This document shows positions 23,501 to 37,700 of a stretch of DNA of 64,000 bases, one piece after another. The notes below the pieces were generated by a model, which saw only the letters and a list, made by a program, of their open reading frames with translations, was not told the DNA's origin and ran no database searches. The position numbers and the translations under genes were made by a program. Source of the DNA: Puffinus mauretanicus (Eukaryota > Chordata > Aves > Procellariiformes > Procellariidae). Positions within the stretch are counted from its first letter, which is position 1, and every line of letters begins with the position of its first letter. The stretch lies in contig JAJKFH010003354.1 in assembly GCA_023333565.1 (NCBI GenBank), positions 1,054,001-1,118,000 on the forward strand, written 5' to 3'.

Positions 23501-26500
23501 ATGAATTGTAGAGTGAGGAGGTTCATTGCCGTTTGAAAAGGTGCAGGGCCTTGGTCTTTGGTTGTCCTAGGCATGTCTGTGGTTTGAGTCTTGTTTTCAG
23601 TGGCTAAGTTTACTAAAGCAGCTCCCATTCTTCCTTGTGCTGCTCGTTTCTCTCCCTTTCCTGTCTCTAAGAGGGCACGGGCAACTGAATCAGTTAGCTA
23701 TTTGAGATTAAAATAGCCCTGCCAGAAGAACATTCACTGCTGAGGAAAATCTCAGAGGAATCCTGGTACCTGATCAGAAGGAGCCAAAAAGACAGCGGAA
23801 GAAGCAAAAGAACCAGAGAGGATAGGGAAAGGCTCGTAGTGTAGCTCGGAAAGAAGGTCTGCAGATTTTTCTAAGTAAAAATCTTTTGAATGAGTCTTGG
23901 GATGCATAGTGAAAGAAATAATGAAAAAAAAATTTATTTTTACTGTGTTTAGGGAAAAATTATTTTGTGTAATTTTTACTAACAAACCACATGGCATAAA
24001 AGAAGCAATCATAATTATACTCATTATCTCCTTTTAGCAAAAAAAACTGGCAAGAGACCACATTATACTAACTATTGAGGCTAAAAAGAAGTAACAGTAG
24101 TGACAAGCGTGTCTGAAATATTAGATCGAGGAGACAAAAGTTAGCCTGTGCAGTCAACTGTTGTATTTTGTAAAGATGCTTGGACCTGGCTACAAAACAA
24201 GCTACTGTTTACACATGCAAGGCTTTTGATAAATAATTAAGGGAAGTTTCTGCAAACTAAGAGTATAATAAACCTGGCCTCATAAAGTCACTGCTGTAGT
24301 TACAACTGGTTAAATAAAGAGTGCTTTAGCTGTGGCAGCTGTCAGGCCAGGACATCTCAGTATCATTATTTTTATGGAAATATTCACATAAAAGAAAGGA
24401 GGGATATTAGGTCTTTTTCACAGCGAGAGAAGAAAATGTACATGCACAGCCAGGGGACCACGTCCAAATTGAGAATCGAATGACTACTGAGAAGTGTGTG
24501 TGTGGGGAAACATAATGTCTTATGTTCCTTACTCCAACAAATTGATAATATCTTTTTTTTAACAAGTTGTTCCATGAGCCATGGAATTAATGAAAGCCAG
24601 CATCACACAGATTCGCGTCCTTTCCCTGCAGCGCTCTGCAGCTCAGCCTGCCTCCCCCTTGTCTTTTCCCAGCACTAACCATGAGCCTTCCCCATGTCCT
24701 GCAGAACAGAGTTCCTCTTTCCCCCAACCCCAGCGCACGAGGCAGCTGCAGACTGGCCCCGGCATCTGCCAGGCACACGCAGATCCACCAGCCATCATAC
24801 AGGCGCTAACTGTCCCGCTGCTTTCTGCCAGACCAAATGGATCAAGGCTGAACTCCCCCTGTCTTTGCCTCGCTTGGGGAGTTAACTGCCAACTTTCACA
24901 ACTCTGGAAGGAACTTAATATCTTTGAGGCCTTTTATCCTTCACTCAAATTTGCATGAAATTAGCTAACCAGTTTGAAAGTTGCTTATAGAGGACTGAGA
25001 AACTAATAGTGTAATTGCATGTGCTTCATATGCCTAGAAAACAAGGATAAAAATAGAAGAATCTGTTCTGAGGTACTGAAGAAAATTACTTATGGACAGC
25101 AAAGCTTTCAGCAACCACCTGTAGGCTAAAAAAAAAGAAAAGCTCTGCATATATTATTTACAACAGAAACTGAGAACACGCGAGCATTCCTGGAATCAAC
25201 AGTCATGTTTGGGGTAAGATAACAGATGTGGTTCCTTCAGCTGTACAGAAACCATCTGAAACTTTGTTCTGAAACTTTCTTGCTATACATCAAAATTATT
25301 ATTCTGTAATTGCTGCCTCCTAGCTCTTTTGAGCTTTTTTAAGGAGAAGAAAATCCTCAGTGTGGAGCAAAGAAGTTTTAAACTGCTACCTGTTTGCAGT
25401 TTGAGAAGTGCAATAGCAGGATGGAGTCTTTTCTAGTACTGCTAGAGAATTAGCATCTGGGACTGTCCGAAGTACTGGTAAGGGAGTTTTCTAGTGGGGC
25501 CTCAGTTAATATACTGCTCAAACACCTCGAGGGAAAGTCTTTAAAGCATTACATTGTTTGAGTTACCCGCATCTGTTTGTAAGTGGAATAAACTTATTAA
25601 AATAGAGGTTCCCTCTATTCCTGTTAAACTGGCATTTCAACCCCACAGCTGCTCTGCAGAGCGGTGTGCAGTCTATAGTGAGGCCAGCAGTTTTTATCAG
25701 CATGAATTGAAACCCACATTTTCTGGCTTTCCAGAAGATACCCTTACTAAACATGGCACATCTCAATAGAAATACAGTCTTTGTGACAAATTTGGGATTA
25801 GACACAAATATTTAAGTTAAAAGGTGTACCTTTCCCTAGTTACTCTTTTACACAGACGTTCTTTCTGTATAGAGGCATATCTCTAGGAAGTATAACTTGA
25901 GGTGGTGGAAATAAATAGTATTCAAAGATAACAGTTTATACCGTCCTCTACCACACAGACATTCAGGTAAGAATTTGTGTTGCTATTCTCTACCTCAGTA
26001 AAAATAGAAGGCACTGAAAAGCCGTGCAAACCTTACGTGAAGCACAATTTAAATATATAATGTAGAAAAATGTACATTGTATAGGTACTGGTTATTTTTT
26101 TTCCACATAAACTTTATGGCAAAGAGACACTTGGGGGGGGGGGAAGTTTTGAGCCAAATACCCAGGGCTTTTCTGAGTTTCTGATTCTTTAATAATTCAT
26201 TCATTCCCTTGGCCCCTTGAAGAAACACTTACCTTCATGATCGTAGTTTATTAAAGACTAAAAGGATTTGGATGCATTGATAGTACTTCCTTTACATGCA
26301 CACTTAGCTGTTGGGGAATTAGATTTTTTTTCTAAATCACTCTAAAACAGAGAATACTGGAGGAATCATAAAGCAAGGGGTGTAATATGTTAACCAGAAA
26401 AAAAACCACTCCAGACTGTTTCAGTGTGGGGTCACCAAGTGAAGGAAGGAAAAAACAGAAACCAAACCAGTGCTGGAGAGGTGTCCCTTGCGTCAGGCTA

Positions 26501-27587
26501 CGTGATACCATGCAGAGGTACAGCTAAATGCCCAGGCCCTGGCCTGAGGGAGGAATTGCACGTTTGATAGGAAAATCGCAAACACTGTGAAGACATCTAC
26601 AGCCCATAATTCTGTTTTTCTTTTTTAGATTTCTATAGATACATCAGAATAGAACATGCAACGTATGTCAGACAGAAGGCCTTTCCTCAGCAGAGAGAGA
26701 GTGGAGATGGGCAGGGGTCAGAGGTGAGTTTATGGGTTGGTTTGTGGGGGATGTTTTTGACCTTTAAAAGAAAAACAGCAAAGGAAGCATTTAAATTAAG
26801 GCACAGGAAGAATGTAAAGTAATACAAGTAAATGTATGCGCTTTAAAAGTTACTCTGGTTTATTTTGAACAAAAGCATATTTAAAAAGGTGAGTGGGTTT
26901 ACTAATACTATTTCTTTGAAGAACACCTTTTACAAACCACATTAAGGAAACATTCTCAGTTTAATTTCACAGCAATAAGCACGAATCCTGTCGTAACAAA
27001 TACTTGTGGTTTTATCACTTGTGTGCTTGATATATCAATAACAGTATGGCCTAAGTGCTTGCCTGCCCTATATTAACACATGCTGCTTTGACAAAAGCCA
27101 AACTCTTGGTTTCATGGCCAGGGGGAGGTTAGATCCAGGATTCCCTGTGCTGGACTAATAAGCTTTGTAGACAAAGATTACAGTTTGCAGGCTCTGTCAT
27201 AATACTTAAGAAAGTACCGTTGAAGCCAGTCTGCCTTTTCAGTGCAGCCCTCAGGCAGGGCCGTTGGCCAAGGAGAAGGGACTGTCACCCCTACACGGTA
27301 CCAAGGGCTGAGATTCATTCCACAGCTCCAATCAGACACAAGGGTTTCCAGCCTACCTTCAGCTGCCATCCTCATGCAACCCAGCTTTACCCAAGTGTAG
27401 CGTTTGCATGGACCCTATACAAAGTTTACAGCTCAATATGCTATTCATTCTGAAAGCTAAGGATGACAGCGTCTGCTTTTTCCTCATATGGTGGCAGTAC
27501 ATTGTTACCCAAAGCACTTTTTCTCCCTGCTTTAAGACTTGGCACAAACATAACCTCCCAATAACCAAAAATCTGTGTAAAAAATTA
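20541..27587. other. Intergenic between STRIP2 and SMKR1
   Basis: About 7 kb without a recognised gene. It contains a purine-rich patch at about 22490-22690, an 11-nt G run near 26132, and several AT-rich stretches. No CR1 or other known repeat was recognised. Open frames of 60-127 codons have no recognisable content. If STRIP2 uses a poly(A) site further downstream than proposed here, part of this is its 3' UTR. Confidence 0.55.
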
Positions 27588-27588
27588 G

Positions 27589-27594
27589 TTTATT
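27589..27594 (-). terminator. STRIP2: Possible STRIP2 poly(A) signal
   Basis: AATAAA on the minus strand, about 950 nt after the STRIP2 stop codon. It is the first such hexamer I see downstream of the gene. I see no strong supporting GU-rich element, so the real end could be elsewhere. Confidence 0.35.
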
Positions 27595-28540
27595 TAATGT
27601 GGCAGTTACTGTCTCCTCCAGGGTTAGAAGGGCTAAAGAGCAATGAAGAAAGCTACCTGGAAACCTAATGTTGCAGTAATTATCCTTCAGAAACAATCAG
27701 GTAGAGAGAAATGTGGCAATCAGTCTCTGCAGCTCGAAACACTGCAGAGCTTACCGATCATTTTACTCTAATACAAATGGTAAGTGAACGGAGTGGTGGA
27801 GGCAAGTGGAGCGGTGAAAAGGTAATAGATTATTATCCTTGGTGAATGATGCAAAAATTGTCAGTTGTGGAAGCAAGCCTCCGTAAGTCGGGTTGTGTAA
27901 TCCCAGCAGCAGCAATGCCAGCCCAGGGACAAGAGGTAATGTCGTCTCCTTTGGACAAGTCAACCTGTTGCCTCTGCTTGAGACTGTCACAGACAGTGCC
28001 ACATATTTCTTATTTTCAGCTTCATTAGGGAAGCAGGGCAGCTTGTTCATGGCAGTAGAGTTTTGAAGCACGTTATCAGACAGAATAAATGAAAACAAAT
28101 TAGGCACAGCATGGGGCATTCGGGAGAGATGAAAACCTTTCACAGCTGAGATACTCTTACAGCAAACTTACATGCGTGAAGCAAGCTAAGAGACAGACCT
28201 GGACTCTGAGCTCTCGTACGCTGGTGTCTAAAGACCAGATAAGCTCACTCTTGACAATGCCACTAGCGTGACACTGGAACCTGGTCCATGGCCTCTGAGC
28301 AGGTCCATTGATACTGTATGGTCTCCCAAGAAGTCACAGGAAAGCGATGACCTCCAAAAAGATGGCAGTTGCATACTTGGGGGTGTCTGGGTAGATACAA
28401 AGAGGCTTGGTCTCTTTGGAAAGATTGTAATTTTTTTCCAGCTTAGGAACACCCAGGTCCAAAATAATCTTCCTTTCCTCAGCCTGTAGCACCTTGAGTC
28501 CTTACTGAGGTGGGAGTGGGGGCAGGTGGAGGTGTCGCTC
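27595..28540 (-). other. STRIP2: Presumed STRIP2 3' UTR
   Basis: From the stop codon to the first downstream AATAAA. No coding exon or repeat was recognised. The limits are inferred only. Confidence 0.4.
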
Positions 28541-28791
28541 TCACTGGTAGTGCAGCAGCTCCTCCCAGCGAATGGGCTGGGAAAACACCTCCCGCTCCAG
28601 CCAGAGTTCATAGGAGTAGTGGAAGTCCTCGGGGAGCTCCAGCCGCTGTCCCAGCACGCTCTGCAGGCAGTTGTCCACGGGCGCAAACTCCGAGTCTTGA
28701 GGTTTGTCATATCTCCGGCTGTTGAAGGCTTCAATGTTGGCTCTCAGGGTGCATTCTTCAGCCTGGAAATCCCATGGTCTGGCATCGATAT
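28541..28791 (-). CDS. STRIP2: STRIP2 exon 21 (terminal coding)
   Basis: Codes residues 748-830: [46 protein letters not shown], then WEELLHYQ and TGA at 28543-28541. The acceptor AATGTAG precedes 28791; the Asp codon is split after its first base. Confidence 0.95.
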
Positions 28792-31700
28792 CTACATTGA
28801 AGAAGAAACAAGACCAAAGTATTGTGGAAAAAAATAACTCTGATAAGGTTTGGGCAAAAGAAAGGATTAAGATTTTACAGCAACCACAGGCCTGAATTGA
28901 CCAGAGTATTAGCCAGACAGTTATTCCTAATTATTATTTCTAATCAATTCCCATTATGTATACATTTTGATTTAAGGTATTTAAATGAAATATGTTAAAA
29001 TAACTTGTAAATTAAGCAGAGTCAGAAAAATTCCTATAGAAATGCCATTTTTTCTGCTCTGTAGTGTGCTTAAAGGACTATCTATAATTACCAAGCTCCC
29101 AGAAAGGAGCTTGGTAATTTTTCAGAAAGGCCCCACCACTTTTACTGAAAATCTCCACAGATGTCTGAAGCAGAGATCAAGATTTAATCCATATAGCTAA
29201 AACCTGGCGAGCTTATTGTGAGCTACTGAAAACAAAGGTTTTTTTAGAAGTTGGACAAATTTAACCATGAATGATGTTGAAAATCTAATAACTGGCTGTA
29301 ATAACCATGATATTTTAAACATGTAATATTATGTAAACATGTAAATGAAAAAAAGAATATTTTGAAAGTTGTCTTCATGAGCTTTAAATCTATAGAAAAT
29401 ATTCATTCGCTCCATTCGTTGGTCTTTTCCAACCTTAATGATTCTATAAAGGTTCAGTAAATTCACTGGCAAAGCTCAGCGGTGCTTAAGGGAGGGAAAG
29501 GTCTGAGCTGAGTATCAACCCAGATACACAAAGATAAAAATAAACACTCCAGGAAAAACCATTCCAGATCATGTCTCTGAAAGCCAAGTGCTTCCCTGGA
29601 AAACTGTCCAGGTCAAGATGCAGTCTCTGCTAAGTAGTGAATTGTGCAATTGAGTGTTGCATTATGTTGCTGATTAACTCTTTTGGGGGAATTGGGACAC
29701 ACACAACAATTTATCCTTTGCATCTGTCTTGAAATTGCATTATTCTCACTATTGCCATGTAAATTCAGTTGTTATGGCAAACCCTTGCTCCAGGGCAGGT
29801 GATGTAGGTAGTCTTCTCCTAAGTCACCCAAGGCTAAGGCAGTATCCCATAACAGTATCCCATTAGTGGCATGAAGTGCTGCTGTATTCAATGCCACAGG
29901 GAACAATCAGCATGCTGAGAAAGGTAGCGACAGGATAGAAATCCCCATAAAAGAAAGGAAGTCCCCAGTTTTCCTGCTCTTTGGTTTTGGGGGGAACTCC
30001 ACTAACCCCAAAGTGAAATTAAAAATAGCAAGTCTAGTTTTTGGTTCTTCTGAATTAGTGTCAGAGTGATATCATGGCTGTCAAAAGCATAACAAGTCTT
30101 CAAAAAATAGATTATATCTTTCATAGCTGAAGTTGAACACCTTACATAATTATAATGCCTTTCTCCCTTGTAAAAAAGTTAAGATGTCAGGCTTTTACTT
30201 CTTGCCCTGTTTTCTTTTGAAACATGGATGCTACCCAATTTTTCTACTTAATCGTCATTAAGAAGAAGATACATGCAGAGCAAAAATTTAGGACTGTGTT
30301 AATAAGGCAAAAAGATATTCTAATACTTTCTCTTCTTGTCCTAAGCTTGGGTCAGTTGTTGCAGCAACTGGGTGTTCTTACAAGGGAATAATAGTATGTG
30401 GTCTGATGCATCCCATGGATTAATACATGAGGAACATCAGAAACTTCATGACATCCCTCAAAAAATACAGATTAGACTGTTTAAAGAGCTGTTTAAACAG
30501 ACCAGCACAACTAGTCTGTGGTTCAGCTTAAAGATTCAGAGTATCCACGCTGCCGGGTTGTAACTGCTGTTGTTTCTCAGGTGTGAGCTGCAGAGCTATC
30601 AGATTTTCACTCCACAGCCATCCTAAGCACGCAGATTTGGTGTGTATATCAGGACAGCTTGATGGCGACAGTGACTTGAGAATGCAAAAGTGCAGGCCTG
30701 GGCTTGGTGGAAACTCTTGTCTTGGAGACCTGAGCTGACCATGTCCCTGATCTGATTATTCCCACCTTTTCTCATGCAATCAATTTGTTCCCTCCTGATG
30801 GTGCCGAACAGAGCCTTAAAGCTTCTGAAAAAATCCCCAATACTGACCCAAACAAGTTTATGGGATCCTAACAGGTAATAGGACAAAACACATCAAAGCC
30901 CCTGCCTGCCGATTTCAACTGCGCACGCAGAGAGGATGCTTCCCGGGCACTACTCACCGTTGCCGTAAGCCCAGTCATCGTTCATGCGGTGCCGCACCTT
31001 CTGGTAAATGGCAGACATGGTTTTCATGTTGCTCTTTCTCCACTGGCGCCCCAGGTACTTGGTCTGGATTTTCAACAGTTTGAGGACGTACAGCTGCATC
31101 ATGGCCTGCTTCACCTTCAGAGCTCGTTTCAGTATTGGGGCTGATTTAAAGACTACCAACATCTGCCAAGGAATCAACAGAAATTAATGCAACGTGTTCA
31201 AGAAAGCAACACGAGTACTGTCTGCGCAGCTTTGAGCACTAACACCTGGGCCAAACGGTACAAATCCCAAGCAGGTAGAACAGCAGTGTTCAACATAACC
31301 AGCACTTGCTGCAGGGGGCTTGAGGGTCATAGAAATAAGTATTATTTGCAGAAGAAATATTGAGCATTTCTGCATTTAAGGCTCAATCTGTGAAAGAAAA
31401 ATGGGCAGCTTATGAAGCAGCAGAAGCCCCAGCACTGCCAGGAGAAGCTCTCAGGGGGAAGGCCGGGCTGAAGCCGCGCAGCGTAGAGCCAGGGACACGC
31501 TAGAGGTGCAACGCTGGCAGCCCACGGGAGGTCTCAGGGAGATGGGACATCACCTTACCATTGTCCTCGAGTGTTTCCACTTGGTCAGCTTGTTGAGGAT
31601 CCTCAGCAAGTTAATGCAGGAGAATAAATTTCTCCAGCAGAACTGGTTGTTGTCTCCGGCTTCCTGCAAAGCAGAGGAAAAGCATAACCCTAATGGCAGC

Positions 31701-34700
31701 ATTCAACAGCACCGCCACAGAGATATCCTTGTGCAGAATGTCTTTATTTTTGCTATCTGCGCAAGTCTTATTTCAGATGGAGCTACCTCCTCGCTTGAGT
31801 TGTCATCATGCTGCTGAGACACCAACAGACTCTGAGGAAAACCGTTCTGAAAGACTCACATGTAATCAGTGTTTTAATTTGCATTTAGGTTTAGAGTAAG
31901 AGCTAAGATAAATCACATTATTCCATTATGGGAAATATATATTGTGGTAGATTTGTATTCATTGTTTATAGTCAGAGAGCAAATTACAGCCTAGTGATCA
32001 CCACTGCTTAGAAAACAGTTTTTGTTAATTATATAAATTAATTCATAAATTACCACGTGCTTAGAGGACATATTACAGACAAATAAAAGGAAATCACATA
32101 ACAACACAGGATGACAAGCAGCAGCATTTGTATCAGGAGGACAAGACTGTTCTGTAACAAGGATCCCCTCCAGCTTAAGTGCAGCTGATATATTATTTTA
32201 AATATTACCTAAATGTAAGCACCCCCAGCTCCAATTTGCGTAAATATTGCCTGTGGCACATTTGAGCAGTAATTCCACCACTACAGTAACTAGCTTTATG
32301 TTTGAACAGCACTAGCACAGCAGAAGTGTCCCACAAATAACCTATTTGGGGATGAGAGTGGAAACAAGTGCTGCTTAATTAATTTATAAACCACCGACAG
32401 CAAGCTACAACCTTAACAACTCATGGCAAAAGCTGCAGCCTGGTGCAAGATCCAGGTTCTGGGCATTCTTGGGAGGAGTCTGGGGACAACCTCAGGGAGC
32501 CCTTTCTGTCAGAGTATCTAATCCAGCTTTGAAACTAGATTTACCCAAGAAAATCCTGCCAGCATAATACCTTTGTTCTTAAAAGCAAACACCAAACCTA
32601 TCATTTCAGTAAGCTGGTAAAATGTTATTGTACGTATAATTTTTAGAGGCCAACAAGAAAGTGCTTCTGACTTACTTTAATTCTGGGATTTGGTAAAAGC
32701 CACTCTGAGCAAATGCACTTTTCTGCCAGTAGAGGCTGCGTCTGTGCTGGAGGCTCCCGTGCACACAGCGGAGCTGGCACAGCAGAGCGCAGAGGCGGGA
32801 TGTCACCAGGGTGCTCGCGGATGCTGCATGCAGCTCTGGGGGTACCACCTCAGGAGCAGTGCCCGTGCAGTTTCATATCGGTGCCCAGCCCTAATCTGCT
32901 CTCTCTGCACCCAGTAGTTTTTCCAAAAAAAACCCCAGTAGAATAAGCTAATACCCATTTCATAGGCAGCTGGATTTACTTTTGTCACCAATCTGATGTT
33001 GTCTCTATAGCTTCAAGTGAGAGTCTTTCCATCAGATTTACGGAAGGAGGGAACAGGCCAGCAGTTACCCCACAGCCAAAGGGTCCCTCCTCTGGAGGCA
33101 GCACTGCTGAACTTGTCCTCATTTTCCATGGAAGTAAACCAAACACACTCTCTCCTGCGTTCAACCCACTGAAAGAATAATCACCTGTTATATCCGCTAA
33201 GAAATGTGTTACGGCTGGGATGTTAAAATCAGTGCATCAGAGCATTAAAAAAAAAAAGCTAAAACAACGCATAAAATGTTGGCTGAAGAAATATAAATAC
33301 GTGCACAAGCGTATGCCTCAAGTACCAGGGCATGTTTAATTTCTATTAAATCCTTACCTTCATGGGTATCCTCCCAAAGATGAACACAAATGGTAAAATT
33401 CAAGTTGGTTTCTGCCTATTTTCTAATGAAATTAGTCTCCCGTGAGGCTAACATCCGTGTCTGGAGGAAAGCAATGAGGCACTGTCGTTTAATGCAACAG
33501 CTCCCAAACTGGGGAGCAGACCCTGCTGGGAAAGGGTAACTGGGAATATTTTCCCTAAAAAAGTTCAGTCTTCTGCAGCCATAGAGCTTAGTGTGAGCGC
33601 AAGGATTAGCAGGAGCCATCGGAGTGCTCAGCGACGTGTCGCTAGATGTCCCCATCGGGCCAGGATACAGTTGGTGGGACTTGGCAGGGCTGGACGGGCA
33701 CCGAGCCTGGCCAGGACACCCAGCCTTCAGCAAGTAGCCCATGGACCAGCACAAAACAGGGGACTGACCCTGTTGATAAGGAGGGAGGTGATGTCCAGGA
33801 GCTGTCACCCCAAGAAGGCACCCAAACGGAGGCAAGAAGCGCTGGCGGAAAGGCACGTGGGACAGCAGTGGAGGACCAAGCCAGCACGCTGGCCACACGT
33901 GACGATCCCACACGCACTCCACAGCAGGTTTTTATATAAATTTGATCTGGTATAATCAACTCACAGCAGGAATTTGCATCACAATGGCACGTCAGAAACA
34001 CTGTGGCTACAGATCCAATAAAACCAGTTTGGCCGCCCTGGCTGACCACAGCCTTGGAGGGATTCGTGAGCAACTTTGGCTTGTAGAAGCTAGGGAAAAT
34101 CTTTCACTTTATTTTAATGATTTTAACCTTTACACAGCTAAGGAAAACAACGTAGGCTTAAGATTTTAGCAGCCAGGTAACATGAGATCCTCTGGACTGG
34201 TTTTGGTCAGGCTTCTTCTTAACGATTCCTGCATCATTTAGGGTCTCCCTTCCTTCTCTCATCCCTCTCCCTGTTAACCCCAAAGTTTGTCCCTGCTCTA
34301 TGCCCTGTCCAAGTCCAACCTACTCTGCATTTGAATTACTGCAGTTATGAACCTGCCAGCATTAATGTCTCATCTGTAGTCCATATATTCACACAGCCCA
34401 TCAGGCTGGCCCGTCTCCATAATACTTAGGCTCCTCTCCGTAGGGAATTTGGTTCATTCCTTAATCTACTGGCATCTTACAAAACGCGAGTGCTCAGAGC
34501 AATTTAAACCTGGGAGGCAACAGCCTCTGGGCAAATCCTTTTCAAAAGCAGGTTCTCTCATTTGGAGAAGCGAAAGGGAAAACTCTAAACCCAGCTATTT
34601 TTATGGGGTGCACAATGCCAGCAGTGCCTCCTCCCCACCTCCCCATAGCTGATAGCAAGTCAGAATAGTGATGGGAGGAATTTTCAAGTCTGGAGGGGAA

Positions 34701-37700
34701 AAAAAAGTCTAATTTGGGAAAGACTGGGGGGACAGAAAAAGAAGACAGGAAAAAAGAAAACAAAAATCCTTCCTCACCCTCTCGCATACAGCAATACTGG
34801 TTACAAGGACCCTTTCTGTGCTGCTTACCAGGCTTTCTGCAGTAAGCTCAGGCAAATCATAGACTGTACAATGCGGATAATCCAGGACGGAGATGCTGTG
34901 GAAGACAGGAAAGAAGGGACTCGTTAAGAACCAGGTAAATATGAAAGCAACTTTTTAAGATGATCTACGTGATTATGCTCAGCAATCTGTAATGTCTTCC
35001 TTCCCTGTGCCTGGGGTCTGAATTGCAATGGCAGCGCTGCCTTATGCAGCAAGTAGTTTGGATGGGTAGCAATCCCATCTCCAGCGAGCCACGGTGGGCA
35101 TGTGAACCAGCCCGCAGCCGGTGCCGCACGGACGTGCCTCCCTCCTGCACTTCCGACTGCACTTCGGCATCCAAATGGGCTCCCAGCCTCACCGCTGCCT
35201 CACGTCCCAGCTTAATGGAGCACGTTGATTCCCCTTGGCTCCGAAGCACATCCTGAGTGCATTAATAAGGACTCGAAGGATTTGGATCCATTAAGACATG
35301 ACAGATTAGTTGTTCATATGCATATTTAAAGAAAGGAAAAAAAACCCAAAACAGATCTTAGGTTAAAATGGAGACATCTGATTACCAGCAAGAAAGGGTA
35401 ATCAAGGCATCAGGTCTTTCAAAGCCCTCCAGGTCTATTGCCTTTGTAAAAGTAGCCAATAAAAAAAAAAAGCAAAGCACATATATATAAAATGTATGTA
35501 TACATACACACACACACACTGATGCTATCTGTGCCCTGAGACGTGCACCATTCTAAAATGAAGCGTGCACTATCACACACCTTCAGTTCTTGTGTTCCCT
35601 CTTGTTTGCTATTTTTTGTGTTTAAAGTCAGCAGCTGAGCAACAAGCTGACTTATAATGATCACTGAGTCAGAAGGAATCCAGGATGACACCAAAGGTCG
35701 GGAGATCCCCTAAACCAGGCTTTGTTTAAAGAGTTTGGCCCAGGAAGGGCTTGTCTGACCACAAGGACAGATGCTCCTCGCTGGCTCCTACCCGTCATAA
35801 CCCTAAAACTGGAAGTGCCGTGCAGATACAAGCAAGAGAGCTCAGAGGGAGCCAGCTCCGGACCAGGAGCCCCACAGCTCATTTGCCGCAAGTCGTCATT
35901 ATACTGGCATCACTTCTGATATTTCCTGTTGCAGCATCACTGGACTCAGGTCCATACATCTGAACGTGACAAAATCCCACAATCCTTTTTGCAGGGCAGT
36001 GCCTGACATTGTTCACTACTATCGGACAAACCGGTACTCTGGGCTGGGCAGAACAGCTAAACCTCCCTGGATCAGAGCATCCAGCTGCAAACCCCACCTC
36101 ATTTCACAGGAGCCTGTGAAACCTCCATCAGAAAGCAGAGGAGGGAGCTAAGTGCTCCTGGGCTACGTTTCCTCCTCACTTATGTGCCTTTAAAGCACAG
36201 GACCAAAAGTGGAAATGTTTATCAGCAAGAGAATTAATGTATTACTGTCTATTTTTCCACATGTGCCTTCTCACACATACACAACCATACCGTGCAGGAG
36301 ACAGACCAGCTTACACACGTGGCTCAAGAACAACAAAAAGAACATCAAAAAGCAACAAAACTGATCTTTTCATCGTTCCAACAGCAACATCCCCTGCGGC
36401 GCTCCCCTCCGAATGGGGAAATCCTACCCAGTCCTACTGAGTTGTGAAAGAGTTGTGCTCTTTCAGTTCTTACGCTGATTTGCGGTAGTCCAGCCAGTCC
36501 CTATACAGACTCAAAACAGGGCTAGTGTCTTTCTCAAATCAGAAGTAAAAGGCAGCGACAACTATGTGAAACCTGAAGAAGTTAGGAAAGCTGAATTATA
36601 GCTATAGAAAGTGGAAAAGACCTAGAAGACTCTACCCCATCTAGCCTTTTTGAAGCTGTGGCCCGTAGATGCCCAGTGGCACTGGACTGCTTTCCAGGAG
36701 TCCACGTAAAGATGAAAACAAGCCTACTGTCAGCAAGGGAGACAGGTCTACGTGTATTTTAGTAGTCCGGTGAGAGATTGGAAACCCCCCGTGCAGTCCT
36801 CCTCATTAAACAGAATGCTCAAGGGGAATGCTCCCCTCCAGCGTATTCCTGTAGTGGAGAGCATACTGCCCTAAAGCCGTGCTAGGCACCAGAGGTCACT
36901 TGGTCCCACCACATATTCACGTATTAGGGTTCCTCATGCACAAAGTCTCCCTGCTCCATCATCTCTCTCTTCCGCAGAAGTGGCTGTACCTGTTTTTGGC
37001 AGTGATATAAGACATGATGTTTTGGTTGAAGAACTTCAGGATCAGCGGGATGCAGTTGGCAAACACCAAATGTTGGGACACGTACTCAAACTGAGAAAGA
37101 GAAGTGAAATGAGTCAACGTTAGGTGGAACAACTGGGAGCATCACCTGGGAATGGAAACCCATTTCCAGCCAAAAGCAAAGCAATCTTGATGGTTTGCTC
37201 TAGACACCTCGCAGACCATCGTCCCCTTGCAGAAGTCTGCTGTATAAGGCTTGCATCATATACAGCAACTCCCAGCAGCTGGAAAACTCTATTTGCCATA
37301 GAGTGGACACAAAAACTTTGTGACAGTAGTTTAGGAATAGCTGCACCTAATGACTGCAGTGTAGCTTTTCAAGATAAAAATCTGTGGCAAAACAGTATAT
37401 GGGGAAGAGGGAAGGAGGAGATGGAGCTGTTCCATGAGAAAATACAATAATTCCTATTGCTGTCACACGCTAACCCCAGTCCCTTTTCAAATTCCGACTG
37501 AAAAAGTACCCTTACCTTCACACATGCTTTTAATTTCTCTCCCCCTCTAAACAGTAAATGTTCTGGGTATGTACGGCTGCATAATACAACAAATCTCTAC
37601 TGTCCTCTAAAGAGACAGACACAAATAGCAGCAATATCCTATCCTGTCCTATCCCATCCTATCCTACCCATGCCTCTCACTAACCTGCAATTGACATCCC

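Larger units (their letters stand above)
28792..30957 (-). other. STRIP2: STRIP2 intron 20
   Basis: 2.17 kb. It contains a perfect 14-bp hairpin (29086-29119) and a short CR1 tail (29412-29451). Otherwise it is AT-rich with nothing recognised. Confidence 0.85.

Noticed and set aside
33416..34073. Frames of 143-168 codons in STRIP2 intron 18
   Set aside because: No family similarity; the known protein passes from exon 18 to exon 19 without extra residues.
36605..36640. Possible decayed CR1 tail
   Set aside because: Only a few words (GGAAAAGACCTAGAAGA) match, too short and diverged to call.
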